A stretch of 64,000 nt of DNA from an uncultured Candidatus Saccharibacteria bacterium. Lineage in GTDB: Bacteria > Patescibacteriota > Saccharimonadia > Saccharimonadales > Saccharimonadaceae. The notes under the pieces are model-generated. The model saw nothing but the letters and a program-made list of their open reading frames with translations. It did not search any database and was not told the origin of the DNA. The position numbers and the translations under genes are program-made. The stretch is from the NCBI GenBank assembly GCA_947169915.1, contig CAMVRN010000003.1:1-64000 (forward strand), read 5' to 3'. Below, piece by piece: positions 17,684 through 25,198 of the stretch; within the stretch, counting starts at the first letter, position 1; every line of letters begins with the position of its first letter.

Positions 17684-18238
17684 TTATTCGACAGTTACTT
17701 CTTCGATGATTATGTCGGAGTCGCCTGAATCCGTGTATCTGACGGATTCTTCAGGTTCTTCAGTTTCTTCAGTGTTTGTTTCGTCCTCTTCTAGGGGTAG
17801 AAAGCCCATTCCCGGAGCAAGTTCTTCCGCTAAGGCGGATGTAAGAGTATAAACGCGGGATTGGCTGGCGTAGAACTCAATTTTTTCATTTTTGAGAGCC
17901 TCGATATTTGTTTCGAGCTCTGCTTCACGGGTCGCGAGATCGGTAGCACGTTTCTCGAGCTTCCGCTCTCTTGTTGCGACTTCTTCCTCATGTTTTCTAA
18001 CCGCTTCAGCTGCATTAATAAAATCAAGCTCCTTTTGTTTCGCGGTTTCCTCGCGTTCGGTGGCGCGTGCGATTGCGGCATCGAGAGTGCTCTGGCGGCT
18101 AGTGTCGAGGAACCCGAAGAGGATGAGACATCCTCCGATAATGAGGACTAAGAGAACAACCGAGATGATAACCTGCTGTTTGTCGAATTGTTTGCGGGGT
18201 CTGGGGGACACGTCGGGCTGAATTGGATTCTTAGACAT
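17684..18238 (-). CDS. Single-pass membrane protein with coiled coil
   Basis: A 184-residue protein: a short cytoplasmic Pro/Lys-rich N-terminus, a transmembrane helix (about residues 22-45, VIISVVLLVLIIGGCLILFGFL), then a long charged heptad-type coiled coil (about 50-135) and an acidic Glu/Thr-rich tail. No family is recognised; the layout suits a structural or scaffolding envelope protein. ATG 18238 is preceded by AAGGGAGGG. It is inserted between rpsP and khpA with its own promoter and terminator. Confidence 0.75.
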   Translation of the reverse strand: MSKNPIQPDVSPRPRKQFDKQQVIISVVLLVLIIGGCLILFGFLDTSRQSTLDAAIARATEREETAKQKELDFINAAEAVRKHEEEVATRERKLEKRATDLATREAELETNIEALKNEKIEFYASQSRVYTLTSALAEELAPGMGFLPLEEDETNTEETEEPEESVRYTDSGDSDIIIEEVTVE

Positions 18239-18278
18239 GGATAACCCTCCCTTCGTCAGTTCGAATAACCTGTTTCGC

Positions 18279-18307
18279 ATTATATAATATAGTTGATTTT
18301 TTTGCAA
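18279..18307 (-). promoter_or_regulatory. Promoter of 17684-18238
   Basis: TTGCAA (18302-18307), 17-base spacer, TATAAT (18279-18284) on the minus strand. Confidence 0.8.
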
Positions 18308-18310
18308 CAA

Positions 18311-18336
18311 AAAAGCCTCGGTTGAACGAGGCTTTT
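18311..18336 (-). terminator. Intrinsic terminator of rpsP
   Basis: AAAAGCCTCG (18311-18320) pairs with CGAGGCTTTT around a six-base loop; a U-rich stretch follows on the minus strand. Confidence 0.85.
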
Positions 18337-18342
18337 ATGGTT

Positions 18343-18720
18343 TTACTCTGCAGGAGTTTCCTCAGTAGGCGTTTCACCTGCTGGGGCTTCTTCGGCAGGA
18401 GCGTCTTTAGATTGGTTTTTGCGAAGCTTGTCAGCATGTTTAGCCTTAGACTGTTTTGCTGGAGCTTTCTTATACCAAGATGGAAGTTTAACCTTGTTCT
18501 TTTCAAGAATGTAAGCGACGCGGCTCGAAGGTTGTGCGCCGTTCTTGAGATAGAACTCAATTTTTTCCTTGTCGAGGACAAGGTTTTTGGTTTCTGGGTT
18601 ATAATTGCCGACCTCGGCCACAACGCGCCCAGAAAGAGGGTGACGCTGGGATTCTTGGACGACTATCCTGTACACGGGGTTGTGTGTACGGCCATTACGT
18701 TGCATGCGAATCGCTAGCAT
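18343..18720 (-). CDS. rpsP: Ribosomal protein S16
   Basis: A 125-residue bS16 of the small ribosomal subunit. The N-terminus MLAIRMQRNGRTHNPVYRIV and the VGNYNP segment near residue 38 are diagnostic. The family is usually 80-90 residues; here residues after about 90 form a Lys/Ala then Pro/Glu/Thr-rich low-complexity tail. An AAGGAG site precedes ATG 18720. Confidence 0.96.
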   Translation of the reverse strand: MLAIRMQRNGRTHNPVYRIVVQESQRHPLSGRVVAEVGNYNPETKNLVLDKEKIEFYLKNGAQPSSRVAYILEKNKVKLPSWYKKAPAKQSKAKHADKLRKNQSKDAPAEEAPAGETPTEETPAE

Positions 18721-18781
18721 TGGATTTTCTCCTTAATTTATTAGTTTTTTTATTTTACACCATTTTTTAGTTTTTGGCAAG

Positions 18782-18806
18782 AAAAACCCGGGGGTTTATT
18801 CCCGGG
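18782..18806 (-). terminator. Terminator overlapping the end of 18796-19422
   Basis: The two CCCGGG blocks (18787-18792 and 18801-18806) pair across the stop codon of the gene, followed by UUUUU on the minus strand. Confidence 0.75.
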
Positions 18807-19422
18807 CCTTGGCTCTTAAGAGCCGTTTCTTTCTTGCATCAAGATAATTGCTGAATTCTTCCTCTAAATCATAGGGGGAGAGGAATTCGATGTCGGCATC
18901 GGACTTTTTCAGCTGGCGCCTGGCGATTGTGCGAAAGCGCTCTCTGCGTAGCTTGGCCGTTTCCATATCCCATGTGCCGTTCTTCCCTACTACGCAGAGC
19001 ATATTAAGCAAGTTTCTGCCGTCGGAATCCTCTTTTGTGAGAGGTTTTCCAAGCTCCTTAGTCCAGAAGCGAACGTTTTCGAATGCGAATTTGCACTGAG
19101 TGCGCGCATCGGAGATTTTGCTGGAGAGCACATCTCTGCTTCCGTTATGCTTTTCCATGAATACTCTGATGGAATCTGGACTCGGAGCGGTTTCGTCGAG
19201 GTCTAAGCTCAACTTGTAATGCATGAAGAAGTTTCCAACCTCATTTGTCAATTTCTTGACTGCTTGATAATAGGTCCGAACCTGAGTAGGCAAAACTGTT
19301 TTTGCCTCAGATTTTTCTACGACTGGTGCTTCCTGCTTTTTCGTAGCTGTCTTTTTGGAGCTAGCGAGAATGACGTGTCGGCTATCTTGATACTGGGTGT
19401 AAAGTTCGCTCATTTTCGACAT
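18796..19422 (-). CDS. Hypothetical protein (208 aa)
   Basis: A 208-residue, charged, largely helical protein with no signal peptide or membrane segment. The Lys-rich stretch near residues 20-45 looks disordered, and the C-terminus is strongly basic (DARKKRLLRAKARE), which could fit nucleic-acid binding; this is a guess from composition. No family is recognised. The ATG at 19422 is preceded by AAGGGAGGGAG. It is a single-gene unit. Confidence 0.7.
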   Translation of the reverse strand: MSKMSELYTQYQDSRHVILASSKKTATKKQEAPVVEKSEAKTVLPTQVRTYYQAVKKLTNEVGNFFMHYKLSLDLDETAPSPDSIRVFMEKHNGSRDVLSSKISDARTQCKFAFENVRFWTKELGKPLTKEDSDGRNLLNMLCVVGKNGTWDMETAKLRRERFRTIARRQLKKSDADIEFLSPYDLEEEFSNYLDARKKRLLRAKARE

Positions 19423-19458
19423 ATTAACTCCCTCCCTTATCGTCGAAAAGATATCTTA

Positions 19459-19487
19459 ATTATATCATAAAACTCTCATTTTTACAA
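19459..19487 (-). promoter_or_regulatory. Promoter of 18796-19422
   Basis: TTGTAA (19482-19487), 17-base spacer, TGA-TATAAT (19459-19464). The leader carries the palindrome AAGATATCTT. Confidence 0.8.
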
Positions 19488-19519
19488 TAGCGCCATTGGT
19501 GAAAAATAGAGGGTAAAAC

Positions 19520-19613
19520 CAAAAAACCACCCCGATTGGTGTGGATTTTTGAACATATAAGCTCTCAACTTTTATGTGTAAGCTGACTCGCAGTTAGCTT
19601 GTTCAAAAGAACT
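19520..19613 (-). ncRNA. Candidate small RNA with three-way junction
   Basis: A non-coding stretch with a strong promoter, a compact fold and its own terminator. The RNA would start near 19613. A perfect 9-bp closing stem pairs 19600-19608 with 19547-19555 (UUUUGAACA/UGUUCAAAA). Inside it are two hairpins: AGCUAACU-GCG-AGUCAGCU (19581-19599, one A-C mismatch) and AAGUU-GAG-AGCUU near 19560-19573. A terminator hairpin (19527-19544) and six U end it, giving about 94 nt. There is no good reading frame. It does not show the SRP RNA GGAA loop region, nor is it long enough for 6S, tmRNA or RNase P RNA. Confidence 0.7.
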
Positions 19614-19619
19614 ACTTTT

Positions 19620-19648
19620 AGTATAAGCGAAATGACAGCCCGTGTCAA
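19620..19648 (-). promoter_or_regulatory. Promoter of the candidate small RNA
   Basis: TTGACA (19643-19648), 17-base spacer, TATACT (19620-19625): the same hexamers and spacing as the 23S rRNA promoter. The TGA stop of rnc is embedded in the -35 element. Confidence 0.85.
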
Positions 19649-20367
19649 GATTTTTTTGAACTTTTATTTAAATTTGCTTTGATTTTCTTGATGCCTTCTC
19701 TAGCGGCTTCGGTTTGAGCGTCTTGCTTTGAATGGCCTACGCCAACGCCGTAAATGTTTTTACCGATATAGACAGCAACCGTGAAGGTCTTATCGTGGTC
19801 GGGACCTTCGTCTTTAATTGTGCGGTAAGTTGGGGTTTCACCAGACTGTTTTTGAGCGAGCTCTTGGAAGTAAGATTTGGCATCGCGCCAGGAATCACTT
19901 TCAATAATCTCTTCGGTTTTCGAGAGGATATGCTTTTCGATGAACTTCTTTGCCTCTTCGTAACCTTGGTCTAGATAAATAGCTCCGATTACGGCTTCAA
20001 AACAATCTGCCATGATGACTGCATGAGCGCGCTCTGTGCCCATTTTTTCTCCGTGGGAGAGTCTGACTAGCGGAGCGTATCCGAGCTTAATGCCAGCTTC
20101 GCCGATTGACTCGGTGCGAACAAGAGCAGCTCGCCATGCTGTCATGATGCCTTCAGGTTCGTTGTAATTGCGGAAAAGGAAGTCTGAACTGACAAGTTCG
20201 AGAACAGCATCGCCTAAATACTCGAGACGTTCATTATGTTCGACGGCGCTCTGACGATGCTCGTTAACATAGCTTCTATGAGTTAAGGCGGTAATTAAAA
20301 GATTGATATCATTGAATTCAAAGCCAAGTTTTTCCTTGGCAAAGTTTTGATAATCCTGTGGATTCAT
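19645..20367 (-). CDS. rnc: Ribonuclease III
   Basis: A 240-residue RNase III, which cleaves double-stranded RNA during rRNA and mRNA processing. The catalytic signature NERLEYLGDAVLEL is near residue 44 and the second acidic cluster (DCFEAVIGAIYLD) near 126; a double-stranded-RNA-binding domain fills residues ~160-228 and ends in a basic tail. It lies downstream of nusB and the Nudix gene in the same direction with only a short gap, probably in one transcript. A strong promoter for a small RNA begins inside its stop codon. Confidence 0.97.
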   Translation of the reverse strand: MNPQDYQNFAKEKLGFEFNDINLLITALTHRSYVNEHRQSAVEHNERLEYLGDAVLELVSSDFLFRNYNEPEGIMTAWRAALVRTESIGEAGIKLGYAPLVRLSHGEKMGTERAHAVIMADCFEAVIGAIYLDQGYEEAKKFIEKHILSKTEEIIESDSWRDAKSYFQELAQKQSGETPTYRTIKDEGPDHDKTFTVAVYIGKNIYGVGVGHSKQDAQTEAAREGIKKIKANLNKSSKKS

Positions 20368-20372
20368 TTGTT

Positions 20373-21002
20373 TTAGTAGTCTCCTGAACGGATTTTTTTC
20401 TTTGCGATGAGCATGAGCTTTTCAATGTCTTCGTATTCTATCGCGTCAAGTGCGTCGGCGAAACGGAACCATTTAATGCCGTTCATCCATTTTTCCTTGG
20501 TTGGTGTTTCGCGTGGGTCAAGTGAGTGGACGAGATATATTTGAGTTGTCATCAAGACAAGCTTGTCGAGACGGCGATATTTAAAGTGAATTTTTCCAAG
20601 CCAACACAAGGTATTGATATGGAAAAGTCCGGCTTCCTCGCCGATTTCGCGAATCGCGGTTTGTTTTGCGGTTTCTCCTGGTTCGATGTGTCCTTTTGGA
20701 ATGGTCCAGCGATTTTTGCTATCCTGGATTAGAAGGATTTCAATATCTTTTCTGTCTCTCGATAAACGAAAAACTATACCGCCTGCGGTCGGTTCGCGAA
20801 CGATTTCTTGAATGACTGGTTTTCTACGAAAAACAGTTTCTTTAAATTTGTCAATTGGGGAAGGTTTATATTGCTTCGGAAGTGCTTCCGGAATTTTGAG
20901 GTTAGTTCCCTTCCTCTTCACTGGTTGGCGCACCGGTTTCGGATTCGTCTGCGGACGCCTTGTCGGACGTTTTTGCGTTTCCATTGTTTTCTTTCGGCTC
21001 AT
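20373..21002 (-). CDS. Nudix hydrolase with basic N-terminal extension
   Basis: A protein of up to 209 residues with a complete Nudix box ([23 protein letters not shown] pattern, split here as GHIEPGE...REIGEEAGL) near residues 118-140. Nudix enzymes hydrolyse nucleoside diphosphates linked to other groups; the exact substrate cannot be told. The first ~75 residues are Lys/Arg/Pro-rich. The start is uncertain: the longest frame overlaps the nusB end by about 100 bases, and a GTG closer to the nusB stop is possible. It sits between nusB and rnc. Confidence 0.85.
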   Translation of the reverse strand: MSRKKTMETQKRPTRRPQTNPKPVRQPVKRKGTNLKIPEALPKQYKPSPIDKFKETVFRRKPVIQEIVREPTAGGIVFRLSRDRKDIEILLIQDSKNRWTIPKGHIEPGETAKQTAIREIGEEAGLFHINTLCWLGKIHFKYRRLDKLVLMTTQIYLVHSLDPRETPTKEKWMNGIKWFRFADALDAIEYEDIEKLMLIAKKKIRSGDY

Positions 21003-21438
21003 CAGGTTCTAGGCCGAGTTGTTTGTATACTGTTCCTAGGACACCATTGATGAATTTTGATGAGTTTTCCGACCCAAAGGCCTTGGCTAATTCAACTGCT
21101 TCGTTGATAGCGACTTTTGGTGGGACTTTGTCGTTAGTATATTTTAGTTCGTAGAGGCCGATACGAAGAATATTTCTATCGATGGCGGCGATGCTACTGA
21201 TTGGCCATTCTGGCGCAAGCGGAGTTAAATCCGCATCCAAGCTTTCGGTTTTTTTGACTACATTGCGGGAAAGTTCATAAACAAACTCGGTGTCACCGAT
21301 AGCTTTTTCATATGGGATGATGTTTTTTGCGACAATATGGTCAATGTCGGCGCTGGCGTCGCCCGCCTTGCTTCGGAACTCATATTCATACAAGCTCTGA
21401 AGCGATATGATTCTGCCTAAATGCCGATTTGAAGCCAT
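20902..21438 (-). CDS. nusB: Transcription antitermination factor NusB
   Basis: A 178-residue NusB, an all-helical protein that with NusE (S10) binds boxA RNA to promote rRNA antitermination. The N-terminal [19 protein letters not shown] and the C-terminal [12 protein letters not shown]...KFINGVLG block are diagnostic. The last ~35 residues are an acidic Ser/Glu/Asp tail absent from typical family members (about 140 residues). Its ATG overlaps the rpmF stop (TAATG), implying translational coupling. Confidence 0.95.
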   Translation of the reverse strand: MASNRHLGRIISLQSLYEYEFRSKAGDASADIDHIVAKNIIPYEKAIGDTEFVYELSRNVVKKTESLDADLTPLAPEWPISSIAAIDRNILRIGLYELKYTNDKVPPKVAINEAVELAKAFGSENSSKFINGVLGTVYKQLGLEPDEPKENNGNAKTSDKASADESETGAPTSEEEGN

Positions 21439-21680
21439 TAGTCCTTCTTTGCTTTAGATTTCTTAGCAAGCTTTGCTTTTGTTGCAGCTTTCTTTGCAGC
21501 TTTCACGGAAGTCGTTTTTGCTGGTTTGACAGTTTTAACTTTGACGCGAGGAGTCTGCTTTTTGGTTTCGAAAGCTTTTACTGGGGAAATCTTATTAACA
21601 GCCCTAGCTAGGTCGAGGCGGATGTGACTCCTGCGAAGACCAGTCTTGCGTGGGCTACTCTGTTTTTTAGGTTCAGGCAT
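21438..21680 (-). CDS. rpmF: Ribosomal protein L32-like, zinc-free with Lys-rich tail
   Basis: An 80-residue protein whose first ~20 residues ([16 protein letters not shown]) match the bL32 N-terminus. The usual CxxC...CxxC zinc knuckle that follows is absent; instead there is a Lys/Ala/Thr-rich tail of about 45 residues reminiscent of histone-like tails. L32 is a large-subunit protein. Assignment rests on the short N-terminal match and gene context (next to nusB). An AAAGGAG site precedes the ATG. Confidence 0.75.
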   Translation of the reverse strand: MPEPKKQSSPRKTGLRRSHIRLDLARAVNKISPVKAFETKKQTPRVKVKTVKPAKTTSVKAAKKAATKAKLAKKSKAKKD

Positions 21681-21711
21681 GATGCTCCTTTAATAATAGA
21701 TACTTTGGTTA

Positions 21712-21740
21712 ATAATAGCACGATTCTGTGATAATAGCAA
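21712..21740 (-). promoter_or_regulatory. Promoter of rpmF-nusB-nudix-rnc
   Basis: TTGCTA (21735-21740), 17-base spacer, TGC-TATTAT (21712-21717) on the minus strand. Confidence 0.65.
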
Positions 21741-21803
21741 GGAGTCTTTGAGTTCAAAAAACTCTTTTCAAAAACAGGGGTTTTGAGCAATATGGTTATG
21801 GAA

Positions 21804-24059
21804 TTAGGCTACAATGTTTAAGAGTTTTGCTTTTTTGACAAAGATGGTTTTCTTTGGTGTAGTGACGAACTTTTTGACGTTTTCGTTTTTGAGCGCAAGT
21901 GCAGTGATTTTTTCTTCGTTATCGAGTTCTTCGGCTGGGAGGTCAAGTTTAGCACGAAGCTTTCCGTTGACTTGGACGATAATTTGGACGGTTTCAGACG
22001 TTAGATGTTTTTCTTCGAAGACTGGCCAATCGTCGTTGGCACTGAGTTGTTCTAGCATTTCGCTGGCGAGATGAGGTGCGAACGGCTTTAGGAGTTTTGA
22101 GAGTACGACGAGGTCTTCTTTGGAGGCTCCGACTTTGTAGAGTTCGTTGACGTATTCCATTAATGCAGAGATGGCAGTATTGAATGAAGCGCGGTCGATA
22201 TCCTCGGTGACTTTTTTGATGGTTCTGTGGCGGAGATTGTCGTTCTTTGTGTCGGTTAATTCGGTTTCGAAACACAGGGTCCAGCATCTATTGAGGAAGC
22301 GGTAAACACCGCCGACTGAGCGCGGGTTCCAAGTTGCGTCTTGGTCATATGGACCGATAAACATTTCATATGTGCGGAGCGTATCGGCACCATAACCATC
22401 GTTGATTACGTCGAGAGGGTCGACAACATTGCCTTTTGATTTGCTCATCTTCTTTCCGTCTGGAGCATTAATATAGCCGTTGTAAAGAAGTTTTGTGATT
22501 GGCTCGCGGAATGGGAGTTTTCCTTCGTCGGCGAAGAATTTACACCAAAAACGGATGTATAGGAGATGAGCCACGGCGTGGTCGCCGCCACAGTAAATAT
22601 CGAGTGGGGACCAATAAGCGATTTTCTTTGGGTCCCAGGCATGCGCTGAATCGTGTGGAGAAGCATAGCGCCAAAGATACCAAGAGGAACAAGCGTATCC
22701 ATCAAGTGTGTCGGTTTCGCGACTCATTTCTTCCCCATCGATTGTAACTTTAAGCCAGTCGGTTGCTTTTGCGAGCGCCGAGCGACCAGAATTGTCTGGT
22801 TTGTAGTCTTCGATTTCTGGAATTATAACAGGAAGTTGCTCTTCTGGAATAGGGTGAGTATTGCCATCTTTGTCGTAGGCGATTGGAATTGGGCATCCCC
22901 AATAGCGTTGGCGAGAGATGAGCCAGTCGCGCATACGATAGGTGGTTTTTGGTGTTCCGAAAGGTTTTTCTGGAACTTTTGATATTTCGACGATAGGGAG
23001 GTCGAATTTTTCGGCAAATTCACGGTCGCGTTCATCGCCAGCTGGAACCGCCATGATGGCTCCGGTCCCGTAGCCGATGAGAACGTAGTCGGCAACCCAA
23101 ATTGGAATCTTTTCTTTTGTCGCAGGATTTATTGCGTAAGAACCAGTAAAGACACCTGTCTTTTCTTTATTTTCTTGGCGTTCGATTTCGCTTTTCTTGA
23201 GGGCGTTCTTGCAGTATTCTTCGACGGCGGATTTCGTTTTGTCGGTAACGATGTTTTTTATTAGAGGGTGTTCTGGAGCAAGAACTAGGAAAGTTGCACC
23301 AAAGATGGTGTCTGGGCGAGTCGTAAATACAGTTATTTCTTCTTTAGAATCGACAATTCCGAAATCGATTTCTGCGCCTTCGGAACGGCCAATCCAGTTT
23401 TTCTGCATGGTTTTAATTTTGTCTGGCCAGTCGAGAGAATCGACATCGTCGAGTAGTTCGTCGGCATATTCGGTGATTTTGAAGAACCATTGTTTCATTT
23501 TCTTCTTTTCTACTTCTGAGCCGCATCGCCAGCAGTGGCCATTTTCAACCTGCTCATTTGCGAGCACGGTCTGGTCGACCGGGCACCACCATTGGTAGGA
23601 TTCTTTTTGATAGGCAAGGCCTTTTTTGTAGAGTTGAAGGAAGCACCACTGGGTCCACTTGTAGTATTCAGGCGATGAAGTATTGATTTCTCTGCTCCAA
23701 TCAATAGCAAAGCCGAGTTTTTTTAACTGATTGCGGAAATTAGAGACGTTGGTGTCGGTGGCGACCTTAGGAGAAACACCGGTCTTGATGGCGTAGTTCT
23801 CAGCAGGAAGACCAAAGGTATCATATCCAAATGGGCGAAGAACGTTATAACCTTTTTGAGAATAATATCTGGCAAGAACATCAACAATAGTAAAGTTGCG
23901 GACATGACCGACATGCAATCCGGCTCCGGATGGGTACGGGAACATTTCAGCGAGGAACTTTTTGGGTTTAGGGGATGATTCGTCTACTTCGAAAGCACGA
24001 GAATCTTCCCAAATTTTTTGCCATTTGGCTTCAATTGCTAAGGGGTTATAACGATTCAT
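21804..24059 (-). CDS. leuS: Leucyl-tRNA synthetase, compact form
   Basis: A 751-residue class I synthetase charging tRNA-Leu. The HIGH-type site (GLHVGHVRN), zinc knuckle (WCPVDQ...HCWRCG), editing-domain motifs TTRPDTIFG and GDERDREFA, and KMSKS are present. It is shorter than usual (about 800-870). Between the editing motif and YRMRDWLISRQRYWG only about 20 residues remain where roughly 80 are normal, and the leucine-specific insert before KMSKS is absent. ATG 24059 has no ribosome site and lies seven bases after TATAAT, so the mRNA is probably leaderless. Confidence 0.96.
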   Translation of the reverse strand: MNRYNPLAIEAKWQKIWEDSRAFEVDESSPKPKKFLAEMFPYPSGAGLHVGHVRNFTIVDVLARYYSQKGYNVLRPFGYDTFGLPAENYAIKTGVSPKVATDTNVSNFRNQLKKLGFAIDWSREINTSSPEYYKWTQWCFLQLYKKGLAYQKESYQWWCPVDQTVLANEQVENGHCWRCGSEVEKKKMKQWFFKITEYADELLDDVDSLDWPDKIKTMQKNWIGRSEGAEIDFGIVDSKEEITVFTTRPDTIFGATFLVLAPEHPLIKNIVTDKTKSAVEEYCKNALKKSEIERQENKEKTGVFTGSYAINPATKEKIPIWVADYVLIGYGTGAIMAVPAGDERDREFAEKFDLPIVEISKVPEKPFGTPKTTYRMRDWLISRQRYWGCPIPIAYDKDGNTHPIPEEQLPVIIPEIEDYKPDNSGRSALAKATDWLKVTIDGEEMSRETDTLDGYACSSWYLWRYASPHDSAHAWDPKKIAYWSPLDIYCGGDHAVAHLLYIRFWCKFFADEGKLPFREPITKLLYNGYINAPDGKKMSKSKGNVVDPLDVINDGYGADTLRTYEMFIGPYDQDATWNPRSVGGVYRFLNRCWTLCFETELTDTKNDNLRHRTIKKVTEDIDRASFNTAISALMEYVNELYKVGASKEDLVVLSKLLKPFAPHLASEMLEQLSANDDWPVFEEKHLTSETVQIIVQVNGKLRAKLDLPAEELDNEEKITALALKNENVKKFVTTPKKTIFVKKAKLLNIVA

Positions 24060-24066
24060 GTGGTAT

Positions 24067-24075
24067 ATTATAACA
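24067..24075 (-). promoter_or_regulatory. Extended -10 of leuS (leaderless)
   Basis: TGT-TATAAT (TATAAT 24067-24072) ends seven bases before the leuS ATG. The tsaC stop codon TAA is part of this -10. Confidence 0.65.
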
Positions 24076-24652
24076 CATTTAGGTCGCCCTGGCGGATGAT
24101 AACTGGGGTTTTACCAGTGAGGTCGACGACTGTGGAAGGAAGTTTGCCTTCTAGGGTGCGGCCTTTGACGATTAAGTCGACCTTTGGAAGGGTATTTGCG
24201 ACTTCGTCTGAAGAAATAGCTGGTTGGTTACCGCGAGGGTTAGCTGAGGTGAGCAGTAATGGGCCAGTTTCGAGTAGGATAGCGGAGAAAAGCGGGGATG
24301 CTGGAATGCGGATTCCTACGGTCGTAAAATGGTCAAAGTATGGGTGGGAGAATTCGGGGTTTTTATTAAGGATGAGGGTGATTTCTCCAGGTATGTACTT
24401 AGCGATGTATTCGCGCGCAAGTTTATCTACGGTTGCGTATTTTTGGATGTCGGTTTTCGACTCAGGGACGAGCGTGAAGATTTTGCCGGAATTCAAGTCG
24501 CGACGCTTCAAATAAATGAGTTTCTCGAGAGCGGAGGCGGAGTTGAAGGCGATTGCTAAGCCATAGACGGTTTCGGTTGGGAGTGCGACGACTTGTCCAG
24601 ATTTCAGACTTTTAATGATTTCGGAAGTGTGTTCTGCAGAAGTTTGAATCAT
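24068..24652 (-). CDS. tsaC: L-threonylcarbamoyladenylate synthase (TsaC/Sua5/YrdC family)
   Basis: A 194-residue YrdC-domain protein making threonylcarbamoyl-AMP for t6A modification of ANN-decoding tRNAs. The substrate site VALPTETVYGLAI near residue 20 and the LLLTSANPRG segment near 131 are diagnostic. It is divergent from a TrmH-type methyltransferase, with overlapping -10 elements, and its stop codon is merged with the leuS promoter. Confidence 0.93.
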   Translation of the reverse strand: MIQTSAEHTSEIIKSLKSGQVVALPTETVYGLAIAFNSASALEKLIYLKRRDLNSGKIFTLVPESKTDIQKYATVDKLAREYIAKYIPGEITLILNKNPEFSHPYFDHFTTVGIRIPASPLFSAILLETGPLLLTSANPRGNQPAISSDEVANTLPKVDLIVKGRTLEGKLPSTVVDLTGKTPVIIRQGDLNVL

Positions 24653-24679
24653 AGTTAAAACTATTGTATCATATTTTTC
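24653..24679. promoter_or_regulatory. Divergent overlapping -10 elements (tsaC / TrmH)
   Basis: Minus-strand TACAAT (24663-24668) lies ten bases before the tsaC ATG; plus-strand TATCAT (24667-24672) lies seven bases before the methyltransferase ATG. The two start codons are separated by only 27 bases and neither has a ribosome site. Confidence 0.55.
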
Positions 24680-25198
24680 ATGGATTTGATTTTGGTTTTA
24701 CATAATATTCGCTCGACGCATAATGTTGGCTCGATTCTTCGTACTGCGGATGGCATTGGCGCAAAGAAGGTAATCTTTTCTGGGTACACTCCGAGGATAA
24801 ATGATAAGCGTGTTTTACCGCATCTTAGGGAGAAATTGAATAAGCAAATCGAAAAGACAGCTCTTGGTGCAGATAAGTTTGTTGAAAATTATGCATGCGA
24901 TGATATTAAGAGCGAGCTTGTGAAGTATAAAAAAGACGGTTTTACGATTGTTGGACTGGATAATAATTTAAGTACAGAAAAACCGGTTCTACAGACGAAT
25001 TTTGAAAATTTGTCGCAAAATCGCTCCGCGCTTCATTCGCGGGTTGTTCTGATTCTTGGCGAAGAAGTTGAAGGGATTGATTGTGCCCTCTATGATATGA
25101 TTGATTTGTTCCTAGAGATACCTATGAGAGGTCAAAAAGAATCATTTAATGTTTCGGTTGCGACTGGAATAGCTGGGTTTTATTTAACTACTCTGTAG
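24680..25198 (+). CDS. TrmH/SpoU family RNA methyltransferase
   Basis: A 172-residue SPOUT-class methyltransferase of the TrmH type. Motif 1 (LHNIRSTHNVGSILRTADGIG), motif 2 (LILGEEVEGI) and motif 3 (IPMRGQKESFNVSVATGI) are all present. The family methylates ribose 2'-OH in tRNA or rRNA; the target is not determinable. It probably starts leaderless at ATG 24680. Its stop overlaps the converging gene 25188-26171 by 11 bases and no terminator lies between them. Confidence 0.93.
   Translation: MDLILVLHNIRSTHNVGSILRTADGIGAKKVIFSGYTPRINDKRVLPHLREKLNKQIEKTALGADKFVENYACDDIKSELVKYKKDGFTIVGLDNNLSTEKPVLQTNFENLSQNRSALHSRVVLILGEEVEGIDCALYDMIDLFLEIPMRGQKESFNVSVATGIAGFYLTTL

Noticed and set aside
19520-19613. 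Assigning the small RNA to SRP, 6S, tmRNA or RNase P RNA
   Set aside because: Length and motifs do not fit any of these; no GGAA-type SRP loop region, no large central bubble, no tRNA-like ends.
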